Source: Lucifuga dentata
Taxonomy: Eukaryota; Chordata; Actinopteri; Ophidiiformes; Bythitidae
DNA: 64,000 nucleotides
NCBI GenBank assembly: GCA_014773175.1
Contig: VXCM01000287.1
Location: forward strand, 53,056 to 117,055
Direction: 5' to 3'
The notes under the pieces were generated by a model. That model was not told the DNA's origin. It searched no databases and was given only the letters and a program-made list of their open reading frames with translations. Positions within the stretch are counted from its first letter, which is position 1. Every line of letters starts with the position of its first letter. Made by a program: the position numbers and the translations under genes. This document shows positions 46,176-57,175 of this stretch, piece after piece.

Positions 46176-47310
46176 TTTATCTTTTGGCTGAAAACTCCTG
46201 AACTGCACGGAAGCAAAACATTTTTCAGAATCAAAAAAGTGGAATTTTTCTGATTGTAATTGTTTGAATGTAAGTATTCACCATCGCAACAGTTTATCCT
46301 TCTGCTACTGACCATTTTTCTGAGTTTAGTGAATTCTTTTGCATATTTATGAAGAATAATCTGTTAAACTGAGATAGTGAAAGTTTGTCTTCCACAGACT
46401 GAGTCCCTGTTATAACAACACGGAGACAAACAGCTGCCCAGGTACTAGTGGTAGAAGTGAAGCAGACTGAAAGAGTATTTTGACAATTTGAGTAAGTGTA
46501 GATGTAGATCACTATGTAGATTTTGATGTAAATATTTCTAAACATTTTCATGTTCGGCCTTGGTGGAGGGAGGAGCTATCTGAGATTCTGATTGTGACCT
46601 CATTTTAAAACATTTTGTTAAACTTGTAAAACGCTTCTGTACACAGACGGTCAGTTTGCGTGTTTCACTGAGAGTTTGATACAGAGCAAATGTGAGAAAA
46701 CTCTGTGAGTTATTTGCTTGTTTGGAGATTTGGCAGTTTGTGTACATTTTGGTGTTATTATTTCTGTCTCCACACATAAAGATGAATTCATATATATTCA
46801 CTTCACATTTCTATCTCCTTGTTGTGGAATGAAGTCCTTTAACATCTGCTCACCATCACACATGGACGGAGACAGAGAAATACATCTAGTCTGAGTGGAC
46901 TTTCTGCTCATTTCCTGTTTTTCTCACTGTTCTACATCGCTGCAGATGATCTCTTTTATCATGTTAGGAGACACTGGCTTTTTCGCCTATGTCTTACATA
47001 TTCATCAGCATAAGAGTTCTAAAACAAAGCGTTGCATGTAAAAACATCCTGAATGGAAGAAGTAAAGACAATGGATGTAAAGTGTTCTCACTACAGTTTG
47101 TATGATGTCATTGATATAAATCCTCCCAGCCTGTCAGAACACTGATGACCAAAAGCCTATTTAAATGTTGTTTGTGCTTCTTGAGGTAACTGAAGACGTC
47201 CATCCTCATCTGGTCTTTGAAACATCTCAGCCTCTCCTGATGCAGCGTGACAAAGGTGAGCTGCAAGAAAATCCAACATCAAGCCTGTGAGAAATAAAAA
47301 ATTAAAACTC
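46176..47310. other. Intergenic DNA, no gene seen
   Basis: AT-rich unique-looking sequence. The minus-strand frames of 85-87 codons (46294-46801) carry no recognisable motif. Confidence 0.4.
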
Positions 47311-47312
47311 TG

Positions 47313-47625
47313 TGTGGATCACTGTCATCAGCTGTGACAGGATTGGCTGTGGATCACTGTCATCAGCTGTGACAAGTTGAATCTGATTGGCTGTGGATCA
47401 CTGTCATCAGTCATCAGCTATGACAAGTTGAATCTGATTGGCTGTGGATCACTGTCATCAGTCATCAGCTATGACAGGATTAATCTGATTGGTTGTGGAT
47501 CACTGTTATCAGCTGTGACAAGTTGAATCTGATTGGCTGTGGATCACTATCGTCAGCTGTGACAGGATGAGTCTGATTGGCTGTGGATCATCGTCATCAG
47601 CTGTGATAAGATGAATCTGATTGGT
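47313..47625. repeat. Minisatellite, seven ~36-51 bp units
   Basis: Each unit begins GTGGATCACTGTCATCAG, continues with CTGTGACAAGTTGAATC and ends TGATTGGCT. The third and fourth units carry an extra 7-bp TCATCAG insertion, showing unequal duplication. Every unit contains an ATTGG core. Confidence 0.9.
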
Positions 47626-48380
47626 TGGCAGAAGCCTCCATATTTTCCATACAGATTAATATTATTGTGCTTAATATTGTGAAGCTTCTCCAAATTTACA
47701 AAGGAAATTCCTTGATCACTGTATATATTTCTTTCATTTTTTCATTACCCGTCTAGAGAGTGCAAGGGTGCGTGCACACACGCATGCACGCACGCGCGCA
47801 CACACACATACACAAACGTGGTTGTCCGTGAGAACACTGTGCTCCAAAACTCAAAGAGCATCTTTAATTTAATCACACTAATATAGAGAATCATTTAAGA
47901 TGCTTTTAAAATGGCTTTCAGTAGATATTGCTAGTACATCAGGGCCAACCCACCAACAACAAACTCTTTAGCCATTCATCCCCTCCAATTACACTCATAT
48001 AAGATGTTAGGATCAACAGCTCAGAACTTATATAGACAGACAGTTATGCACTGCTCAGTAGGACTGCATAAATGGGAAAATGGTTATTTTACTGTGACAT
48101 TAGATGGTCTATAGTAACAAGTGAACATATTTTATTGTTTATAGATTCATTTACTTTTTTTAAGGACTGCTTGCTTGACCATCCCTAACCACAGTGGACG
48201 GCACACTTCCTCACACAGAGCTGGTGTGACAGCAGTGTGGTATGCGTTCTTATTAAATACAGAAATGGAAATGGTGAAAATGTGTTAAGTGCATGCTAAG
48301 TGTGGTGTCAGCAGAGATTAGATGAAGACAGCGATTACTGTTACAACCATCTAACCTAAAACAAAACTTTGTCCAGTAAA
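47626..48380. other. Intergenic DNA, no gene seen
   Basis: Includes a CACGCACGCGCGCACACACAC run at about 47783-47815. Otherwise featureless. Confidence 0.45.
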
Positions 48381-48382
48381 TA

Positions 48383-48755
48383 TAGTGGGGTCCAAAAGTC
48401 TGAGACCACATTGAAAATCCATGATGTTTTCCATGTAAATCTGGAAAGAATTAGAAAGTCTACATCACAAGAAGCTCTTTGGAACATTGTCAAATCATGC
48501 TGGGATAACTTGGCTCATCATAAACAAACCTTGTGGAGTCCATGCCAGCTGGAGTGATGCTGTCATTAAAGCAAAAGGAGGGCGTACCAAATACTAAGAT
48601 ATTCTGACATTCATGTACATTTTGCAAAGATTCAACTTTTCACTCAAATTGTTAAGATGATATTATCATTTGTAATGAAAAATCTTGTATTAAATTCAAA
48701 AAGAATGCAAAATAGAAGCATTTTCGCAGTGGTCTCAGACTTTTGGACCCCACTG
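48383..48755 (+). mobile_element. Internally deleted Tc1-type transposon (373 bp) with TA target duplication
   Basis: The ends are inverted: GTGGGGTCCAAAAGTCTGAG at left and its reverse complement at right, each bordered by TA (48381-48382 and 48756-48757). Between them ALWNIVKSCWDNLAHHKQTL at about 48470-48535 is the C-terminal tail of a Tc1-family transposase, followed by KRRAYQ-like remnants. The DNA-binding and DDE catalytic parts are deleted. Confidence 0.85.
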
Positions 48756-48757
48756 TA

Positions 48758-49030
48758 AATTGGTAGGAACAATTCAGTTGCTCCTTGATTTTGATAGAAA
48801 CATGTTCCTACTGTTTTTAAGACTCGTGCTGGATTCAAGCGCTGCCTCTTTAATAAGCTTCATCATTTCTCCCGCTGATTGGGAGGAATAGTATGTGTTG
48901 CTGTCGGAACTGACTCCGCCTACTTCACGCCACTGCTTTTCACAGCTCCACATTGAGTAAAATAAATACCAACCTCAATGGTTGGTAAAACTGGAATCCT
49001 GCCTCAGTCATCCATTGTCATCTGACCGTG
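48758..49030. other. Intergenic DNA, no gene seen
   Basis: No feature recognised. Confidence 0.4.
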
Positions 49031-49032
49031 GC

Positions 49033-49080
49033 TTCAATCAATCAATCAGTCAATCAATCAATCAATCAATCAATCAATCT
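49033..49080. repeat. (ATCA)n microsatellite
   Basis: About 11 ATCA units with one interruption. Such a run often marks the 3' end of fish LINE/SINE elements. The adjacent 49081-49190 may be that element. Confidence 0.7.
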
Positions 49081-49679
49081 TTGTCTTCATGAAGCAATTT
49101 GGTTTATAGACAGCAGCAAATAATACAGAAACAATTAACATCAAACAAGACAATACAATAATCATCTTACAGTGAGCTTTTTATAAAACTCATGGCTGCC
49201 AGGATGAAGCTTGTTTCTGTTGGTTTTACACTGAGGACGTTTACATCTTCGCTGAGAAGGAAGCAGCCAAAATTCACTAAACAAAAGATGACTCAGGTCA
49301 GAAAGGACTAATCAGATTTTCCTAGTTGCGCTAGTCACATGAAGTTGAGACAGGTTAGTAAGATCAGTGCCGACTATCTTTCTACATGTTTTAAAAATTT
49401 CCCCAGTTTACTCCTATTCTTTGAATTAAAGTTCCCGTACCAACAGATCAAAGAAAAGGTTTAAACAGATTCCATAAAATAAGAATAAAACATTTTCATA
49501 TAGATGTCCATGTCTTTTTAAGGAAACTAAAGAGTTTCCTTAAAAACTACAGATGCTGGAGAGCTTTCCCTCGAATAGCATCAGTATTGGCATCAAAACC
49601 TTACCTGCTTACGTTCACTCTCGCTCATTAGTCCTGCCCAGCACCTTAAACTAACTGTTGTAGCTCAGCTTACACCAAC

Positions 49680-50440
49680 TATCCATACCTAAATGTACAT
49701 CTATGGTAATATATGCTAGTAATACAGTATATATCCTGCTGGCTCAGGTGAGCTGTGGGTGCATAGACTGGACCGAAGTACCTGAGTGTGAGTGCCTGTG
49801 TATGTGTATATTAATCTTAAATTATTCTAATGAAACGTTTTGTCCACAACACACTAAAGGCCAGTTTATAACTTCCGTGTATGTGAGGGTCCACATGACA
49901 TAAATTTCATCATCTGTTTACGTCAGAGTGTAATCATAGGCCTTTGTGCTGACATCCATGTACCTCCAATTGTTTGTTCACCATGCTATGCTGTGCTATG
50001 CTACGCTATGCTATGTTATGCTACTGTGCTTGTGTGGAACACGTCCTCCAAACAGATGCCAGAATGTAGTATAAACAGAATCGGTCTGTGTCCGCTACTG
50101 TACACCTACGTGTTCGTTTGGAAGTATAAATTGACCTTTAAGCCAACAACACCCATCACAGTAAACTACCTAAGTGAGTCCACAAGGTCCTCATCCTCTG
50201 AAAGACTGATTGTAGTGGTCGTTACTGGCGTGCTAGTTTTAGCATTAGCTCTGACCTCCCTAAGCAGTTGTTTTGGGGAAACTGAAGGCAAATGCAGAAC
50301 TTTGGATAGTTCATATAAAATCTAAGGAGGAAGAGAGAAAGTTTGGCGCACCACAGCGCCACCACCTGGAAGACAAACACATTTATTTTTGCTCACTCTG
50401 GAATGACACATCAGAAACAACTCCATCTAGAGGCCGTTTG
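49680..50440. other. Probable decayed DNA-transposon sequence
   Basis: CCAGTTTATAACTTCCGTGT and GTTTACGTCAGAGTGTAATC resemble MITE interiors I recall from fish. A (CTATG)n run lies at 49984-50025. The 110-codon frame at 49993-50325 starts inside that repeat and has no homology I recognise, so it is not called a gene. Confidence 0.3.
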
Positions 50441-50580
50441 GAGCTAAAGAGGATGAGTGGAAAAAAATGAAGAAAAGAGTGAAGAGGAGAGGAAGACCAG
50501 CTGTCTCTGCATGAGGCCGCGTGATGTTCTGCTCTGCAATTTTCTGGAGTCTCTCTGTTTTCTCTCTCTGTCTGTCACGT

Positions 50581-50640
<60 letters not shown>

Positions 50641-50642
50641 CN

Positions 50643-50702
<60 letters not shown>

Positions 50703-50703
50703 C
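50581..50703. repeat. (CA)n(GA)n repeat duplicated around one N
   Basis: 50581-50641 and 50643-50703 are near-identical 61-bp copies separated by N at 50642, which is an assembly artefact pattern. Confidence 0.85.
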
Positions 50704-50757
50704 TCAGAAGGAAAAATGTTAAGTATGGTGACTTTTGAATATTCACGGGGTAAACAT

Positions 50758-51607
50758 CAGGGGGTTGGAAAGAGTAATAAAATATTTTACTCAAGTAAAA
50801 GTGCTGTTACTTGGATTAAATTTTACTCAAGTGCAAGTAAAAGTACTTGTGTAAAAATTTACTTAAAACTAAATAGAAGTATCTTGTTTCAAATATACTC
50901 AGAGTAAAAAATACTGAGCTACATTAACAAAAAATGCAAAAATACATTTTAAACAATTTTGCTGCAATGCTTTCGGAGAAAAGAACTCTAAGAGAAAAAA
51001 CTTTTACTTTAAAGACTTTTTAAAATGTGTTATCCCAATGAGCATTCTAATATTAGCTGATATTACTCTACATTTGGGAGGAAAAAGAATTGCAGTCAAT
51101 TTAACTAAGGAGACAACATTTAATAAAAATTCCACACTGAAACTGCCCATCGTACACATGCTAACGCTAAGGTCAATTAACTCAGTAGCTAGCTACTGAG
51201 TTAACATTAATGTGTGCATTTTTCAGTAGCTAGCAAAACTGCAACCCAGAAACAAGTGAAATATTATTTTGGACATAGATGTCAGCAAAGCTAGTGACTA
51301 GTATGAATATTTAACAGGATAAAATTAGCTAACTTACCTCCGCATGCAGATTTGATGCGGAGTTCTGATAAGCCGCTAACTCCACGTTTTTCAGCAAGCA
51401 AAGTTTGCTGTATGCTTAGCTGTGCTTTTTTAGTCAGCGTTTTTTTTTTGTTTTTTTTTACTCTGTAACGGATCAATTAAAATGTACCAAAGTACAATAC
51501 TTGTAAAACTACTTTTTGTAAACGTTACTCAAAAAAAGTACAAGTACAGAAAAAACAACTTTGTTACAGTAATGAGAGTAAATGTAATTCATTACTTTCC
51601 ACCACTG
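50758..51607. mobile_element. hAT-type MITE, 850 bp, with intact 8-bp target-site duplication
   Basis: It starts CAGGGGGTTGGAAAGAGTAA and ends TTCATTACTTTCCACCACTG. These are imperfect inverted ends of the CAGNGG type. Identical 8-bp GTAAACAT direct repeats flank it at 50750-50757 and 51608-51615. Subterminal TACTCAAGTAAAAGT motifs face GTACTTGTA and CAAAGTACAA motifs. No transposase is encoded, so it needs a helper hAT transposase. Confidence 0.9.
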
Positions 51608-51615
51608 GTAAACAT

Positions 51616-52055
51616 GAAGAACATCTGACAGAAGGAGAGTTTGTGTTTTATCTGGTCAGGTGGTTTCAGCTGTTCTGAGATGAACACATGTACATCATCA
51701 TCACCTGACAGGTCACCTGACTCATGAAAAAGTCACCAGGTGTTCCTTCTTACCTGTAGCTCATTCTATTCATTCATTGCCATGAACGTTTCTCATAATA
51801 TTAGACTGGCTATCAGGAGTTAGTGGGCATTTTCCAAGTGGAACACTTCATGTTGTCTGCTTCAGGCCAATGCAACACAAAATAACTGGGCAGACAATCC
51901 AGCCAGGAAATGGCATGGTGAAAGAATTCCCAAAATGGTCAGGATGTTTTCAGCATAAAGTGATTTAAGATTAATGCCTGGTAAATGGTGCTAAATGAGA
52001 ATAACATGACAGCATGTCGGTTAAAGAGTGTGACTGAAATGCAGGAGATTAAAAG
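51616..52055. other. Intergenic DNA, no gene seen
   Basis: No feature recognised. Confidence 0.4.

Positions 52056-52094
<39 letters not shown>
52056..52094. repeat. (TCTA)n tetranucleotide microsatellite
   Basis: Nine to ten TCTA units. Confidence 0.95.
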
Positions 52095-52096
<2 letters not shown>

Positions 52097-52166
52097 GGCC
52101 TGCCTCTCTCCTGAGTTGCAGTAAACAGCTCAGGAGAGGCTTTGACACTGTAGAGTACAGTGAAAA

Positions 52167-52170
<4 letters not shown>

Positions 52171-52219
<49 letters not shown>
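52171..52219. repeat. (GT)n microsatellite
   Basis: About 24 GT units. Confidence 0.95.
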
Positions 52220-52221
<2 letters not shown>

Positions 52222-52224
52222 GTG

Positions 52225-52620
52225 TGTTTCAGATCCAGCTGATCTGCAGCCTGTCACTGCCTTTGAACTCATCCTGCTGCAGCTGCTCCACCCCTCGGGG
52301 GGTTCTGGGTAATGCTGGCTCCTCTGTGGGGCCCTTGGGGGCCTCTGAGGGAGCCGTCAGTCCACATCATGAGCTGTGACAGCCTGTCATTTGGAGCGCT
52401 AACGGAGCTGAAAACGAGCCCCAACCCCGTCCCACAGTGCTGTCTCGTAATCTCCCAGAATTCCAATAATCTCTGCAATTGCGGTCTGTCATCAGTGGCC
52501 AGCGCCGAGCCACAAACTGGTCGATCCGGCTGATTGTAGCTGTGGATGCTGAGCGTATTGTTCTCTGTATTTACACAGAGCTGCTGCTGCTCTCACAGTC
52601 GCTGTGTGGCCAAACTGCTG
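52225..52620. promoter_or_regulatory. Candidate noncoding functional block (GC-balanced, unique)
   Basis: The (GT)n is followed by CCGTGTGTTTCAG, an acceptor-like sequence, then about 390 bp of unique GC-balanced DNA. The plus-strand frames in it (to 52379 and 52312-52533) have no recognisable domain. It could be a regulatory element or an exon of an unrecognised noncoding RNA. Evidence is compositional only. Confidence 0.25.
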
Positions 52621-53290
52621 CGTCTGAAAAAGGAGCAGAAACGGACCAAAAATAGTTCCTCTGTAAAAATAGACGGGTCTGTTTCTGTCTTTGGAGACTG
52701 AAACCAGACACAGTGTTTGAGTTGGACCAGTGTGTGGGATCGCTGTCTCTCTCTCTGGATGTCTTTCTGACTCCCACGTGTGTGTGTGTGTATGTGTGCG
52801 TGTTGTTCATATTGGATGATTTTGCATGATGTTCATAGCGTTCGGTGGAGGTAAAGCAGAATGTCGTTCCTGCAGTAAAAGCTTGTCTGCTTAAAGAGAA
52901 ACTACATGTGCTTGCTGATGAAGTAAATTCACCTGTTTATTTGAATTATTAAGCGGTTTCTGGCATGTTTCAAGGGGAGCTGCTATGTGGTTACTAAGCT
53001 ACAAGGTTTGATTTATACTTTATGAGCCGTTGTGATCCAGCTGTAATATTATTGTTGAAGTAATATCATTCCTGAAGTGTTTTTCATTAGAGCTCCATGA
53101 TTCTAACTTCCACGTTCCATTTATCCCCATGGCTCTGAGTTCTACAAGATGGACAAACTGGCCGACGTGCAGTGATATGTACTTTCTGACTGCTGTCCAT
53201 GATCCTGGCTTTGAACTAGTTCAACACCTGCTCACCTGATTCGGCCTCAGACTTTAACCTCTTTCCAAACACGATAGAAAGTTTCTGCTG
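52621..53290. other. Intergenic DNA, no gene seen
   Basis: No feature recognised beyond a short GT run at 52780-52802. Confidence 0.4.
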
Positions 53291-53297
53291 CGACCCG

Positions 53298-53945
53298 TAG
53301 ATGATGATGTCATATCAGCTGTGGAGAATTTTTTTGTCTCCAATGAAACTACGATAAAAATCCCTCCTGTCATCATTGGTAGAAGTGTGCGTTGACTAAG
53401 ATGAGTGTTTCCACCATCTGCTCAAAGATTTATCTCTGACCTCTGACCTTTATTCTTGATGGACACACACCATGTCCTAGGTTCAGATTCTGCTCTGCTC
53501 CTTCAGCTTTCAGCTAACAGCCGCTGGATCGGCTCTGGGTTTTATGTTTATGTGTGCATGCATAGACCTAAAGTGGATCCTTGAAACTGGCTTAGAGTGA
53601 GCATAAAATCCCATCTGAAGTCTGGATGTACTCACAGAGCTCCTCTCAGTTTCTGGAACCCCACTGACTGAGAGAAAAAAAAAACAAAAAACAACAAAGG
53701 ACCCATAACTGGACCTTTTTCTGGTATCTGAAGCCTTCTCTGACCTTTGACCTTTTCTCCACTGTGGTAAACTTCTACCTCCTCACAAATCTTACAAGTA
53801 TCAAGTGTTTTGCATTTCAGTGGTTTGCGCTATATGACCAATGTTAATCAGATGATGATGTCATCAGCTGTGGAGGATTTTTTTGGACTTCCACAAAACT
53901 GGGAAGAAAGCGCTGGGAGGACTGGGAGTGTCGATACACTTCTGC
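53298..53945. repeat. Diverged direct repeat, ~550 bp apart
   Basis: GATGATGATGTCATATCAGCTGTGGAG with TTTTTTTGTC at 53300-53340 matches GATGATGATGTCATCAGCTGTGGAG with TTTTTTTGGAC at 53850-53890 (motifs shown as two parts). CTCTGACCTTT also recurs at 53448 and 53736. An old local duplication. Confidence 0.55.
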
Positions 53946-54810
53946 ATCGATGCTGTGTTAACAACTTCAACACCTCTGAGTTCAACATTTTTATGAAAGG
54001 CTCACTAATTATCAATCAACCCTCAGTCTGTTGAACACTGCTGTGTGTTAAATACCAGCTTCACAGATTTAAATTCCAGCTAATAATGGACTATTAAAAC
54101 ATTGAACTATGTTTCACACACACAAAACAGGTCAATGCAAACACACAAATGAAATGAGCACAGTCTTTATTATTTATACATGAAAACTTAAATATATACG
54201 ATACTTGATATAGGTTATCACATTTAATCAAGGTAAGAAAATACTGGCACAATAAGCCATGATAACATTGTAAAGTGTTTTAGAATGTCCAATGGAATTC
54301 TAATAAGTTTAATTTTAAAAAAAACATCAACCTCAGGTATGTACAGTATATATGGAAATAAGATTTGCTACCAGTGTTGCAGAAAGAGTAAAAAGCCACT
54401 TCATCGCTCATCGACGTTGAATATGATGACAGAGGAGGAGACATTCCTGTTCCATTACTCGTGTCTTGTGTCACCTTGGTTGTTTCCTTCTGTACGCTGA
54501 TCCTCTGCCTCACACCTCCTGATGGAAACAGAAGAGAAGAAGAAACATTTTGGGATCCAAGGTATTACAGCAGCGCGTGAAGTTATGCTGCGTATTAAAG
54601 GACGAGTGTATTTGCAAGCACAAGCAGATGTGTTGATAATAACATGTACAAGAGTTAGTGTACAAGTGTGTGTAAGTGTGTATGTGTGTGGGTGGGGGTG
54701 CATGCACAAACATGTGTTTAGGTAATTATACAGTATGTATGACAGTGTAAAGACGTGACTATGTGCATGTGTATGCATGTACAGTAGTATGAAGTATGAA
54801 GTGTGTTGTG
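53946..54810. other. Intergenic DNA, no gene seen
   Basis: No gene or clear repeat. GT-rich near 54660-54700. Confidence 0.4.
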
Positions 54811-54811
54811 T

Positions 54812-54985
54812 GTGTGTGTCAGCAACTACAGAGACCGGAGTGTGTGAGAGTGTGCAAATGCATGTGAGTCAGTATCTATGTCACAAAAGTTTGTGCACAT
54901 TTTAAATGCATAGCTCTTTGTGTTGGTATTTACATGTAGAATGATTGATTTATAACACACTGCAGCTCAGTCACTTGCACGTGCA
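54812..54985 (-). repeat. Dispersed repeat, inverted partner of 30072-30262
   Basis: CAACTACAGAGACCGGAGTG, GTCACAAAAGTTTGTGCAC, AAATGCATAGCTCTTTGTGT and GATTTATAACACACTGCAG are the reverse complement of the 30-kb copy, with moderate divergence. Confidence 0.7.
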
Positions 54986-55393
54986 CACTCACGTGCACTT
55001 ACATGCAGGGACATGGAGGTAGTGTTGTAATTATTTGTAATTGTCTTGGTTGAAATACTTATATTTTCAGAAGCGAACCTAATTTTTCCCCGCTTGATGT
55101 CCTTTGCTTTAAGGTCAGAGGTCAGGTCAGTGTGCCAGCTATTTGAGCAGCGAGTTCATCCAACATGTTTTTAGTCAAAGAAGAATATTAAACAGCAGCA
55201 TAATGTCAGAAAAAAGAGTTGAGGTTGGTGATCTTGGCTCATGAGAGTCTGGAATTTGTGAACGTATCAGGGAACGTTCTGAAAGCAAAGTTTTCACCAG
55301 GACTTCACCATGTTAGATCACTAAGGCTACATTGACACAACCACATGACCTGATTCTGATCTTTTGCTTGCTTTTTGCTTTTGCTTGCTGTTA

Positions 55394-55700
55394 CAAAAAA
55401 AAAAAAAAAAANAAAAAAAAAAAAAAAAAGAAAAAAAAGTGAACCAAATAATCCAACAAAGGCAAGAACACAAAAGAAAACTCAAGAAGGAAAAAACTGG
55501 GAAATCTAGAAAACAGGGCTAGACACATGGAAGAAACCAACCAGAAACTCAAGCCAAGGAGTGATTACAAATGAGGAGCAGCTGATGAGGTCAGGTGACT
55601 GACTGAGAAGTGGAGGGAAAATACAGGAAAGGGAAACAGGTGAAGAGAACAGCATGGAGACAGAATGTGATAAATGGTGGTGACAGCTGGTGGATGGAGG
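55394..55700. repeat. Poly-A with N followed by a purine-rich dispersed repeat
   Basis: The A run carries an N at 55412. The next ~250 bp are strongly A/G-rich (AACAGGTGAAGAGAACAGCA and similar), resembling a dispersed fish repeat. Ends not determined. Confidence 0.4.
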
Positions 55701-55949
55701 CTGAAGTGCAGATTTGTGGCAGAAAGTTGCTAACCCATTCATCATATATGTTTATCAGGGGTTCTCAAATACAAATCTTAAAGGCCCACAAAGAAAATTT
55801 TCAATAAGACAAAGGTCCGTTTATTAAGCTCAGTCAAGCCAGGGTCTGATTGTGTGGAGCGGGGAGGGACACCAGGAAAAGTCCTGCCTCTTCAGATGGC
55901 CAATCCGACCCCGAGTCAAGCTAACTGCTAATGAAACTAGCTGTGCTGT

Positions 55950-56230
55950 CAACTCTCAATGATCCCAATGCCATATCATTCCATCGTTATCATGGAGATG
56001 ACAGGACGCTAAATGTGATTGGACCAAACCAAAGCAGAGTAGACATTCTCACACAGACAGTGGAGCAGTCGGACATTCGGAGCGCTGCTTGCAGTGGAGA
56101 AAGTGGAAAATTTTGACTCATTGCGTCACAGCGATGTCTTGCAGATAATACAAATAACACGTATAATTTGCTCAGAGTCCAGAGACAGTTGTGGTTCGGC
56201 CTGGATCCGGACTTTGAGGGTGGCTGCTGT
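55950..56230 (+). mobile_element. Dispersed hAT-related fragment, copy B
   Basis: About 85% similar by eye to 31790-32105 in the same orientation (CATGGAGATGACAGGACGCT, GAGTAGACATTCTCACACAG, GAGCAGTCGGACATTCG). Confidence 0.65.
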
Positions 56231-56430
56231 ATATAAATAGTCCCCTCATCTTCATTCATTGAAGCATTTTGTTTACATCCGTCTCAGAAATGCAGGAGGT
56301 CCATACTACAGGTCAAAGCCACATATAAGCCACTTAAAAAAGAAAATGTAAATACGCTGAACAAAAAATTGGATATAGGCAAAAGATCGGAATTGAGCAT
56401 CAAGACTTGTAGTGCAAATCCGGCCTGTGA

Positions 56431-56431
56431 A

Positions 56432-56467
<36 letters not shown>

Positions 56468-56476
56468 GTCTCTCTC
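56431..56476. repeat. (CT)n microsatellite
   Basis: CT run with GT interruptions. Confidence 0.85.
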
Positions 56477-57019
56477 ATGGTAAACATGGGTCCTGACAGT
56501 ATCATTAAGCCTCTCTGTGGTCAGACTCCTGACCAGCAGACTGAAGCCTGTTGTTACAGTAGACCTCATGTCAGCCGAGTTTACACACTCAGACGGTTCT
56601 CCTCCACTAACCTGCCTTTAGCTCCGTGTCATAATGGAGGCTCAGAAATGGCTGAGGTAAGCTCCGACTTTGATTGTGACAAATACTGCGGCATGAAATG
56701 TCTTATTTCTGCTTAAAGGAGTAGTTCAACGTTTCAAGAATCCTCTTGTTCTCCATAAGTGCGGGGTGTATATTCAAACACGATGACACACAGGCAGCAT
56801 GGAACAATAAGGATAAATACTCACAAGCACGAGTGTGAGAAATGGTTGAGACCGTCGCTGTCAGAGCAGAAGCTCATTTTATACAGGAGGAAACAAAAAT
56901 GAGGAAACACACCTGCTATGTGTGGCAGTCACAGAGAATTGAGTCTTTTGCAGAAATATGCTGCTCACACACTCATTCACTTTCACACCTGGAAGCTTCC
57001 AGTTCAACCACAAGCTTCT

Positions 57020-57175
57020 CTGCTAACCACTGAAGCCTTTGGGGCAAAGGTGCCTTGCTCAAGGGCACTCAGTGATAATGAGGGAAGGACAGGTGCTGCA
57101 CTTTCACCTCCCCAACCCAGATTTCTCCTGCTAGTCCAAGGATTGAACAGATAAACCTTTAGTCACAAGCTTGGA
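57020..57175. repeat. Dispersed 'GGTGCCTTGCTCAAGGGCAC' fish repeat
   Basis: GGTGCCTTGCTCAAGGGCAC followed by GGATTGAAC and TTAGTCACAAGCTTG is a conserved module I recall from many teleost dispersed repeats. Confidence 0.6.

Noticed and set aside
49993..50325. 110-codon ORF with a hydrophobic segment
   Set aside because: It starts inside a CTATG microsatellite and lies in transposon-like sequence; the apparent membrane helix alone is weak evidence.
50444..50907. ORFs of 116-128 codons
   Set aside because: They are translations of (CA)n(GA)n microsatellites, which gives His/Thr or Cys/Val repeats.
52225..52533. Protein-coding exon after the TTTCAG acceptor-like site
   Set aside because: No donor with a matching frame, no homologous domain and no neighbouring exons were found; kept only as a noncoding candidate.
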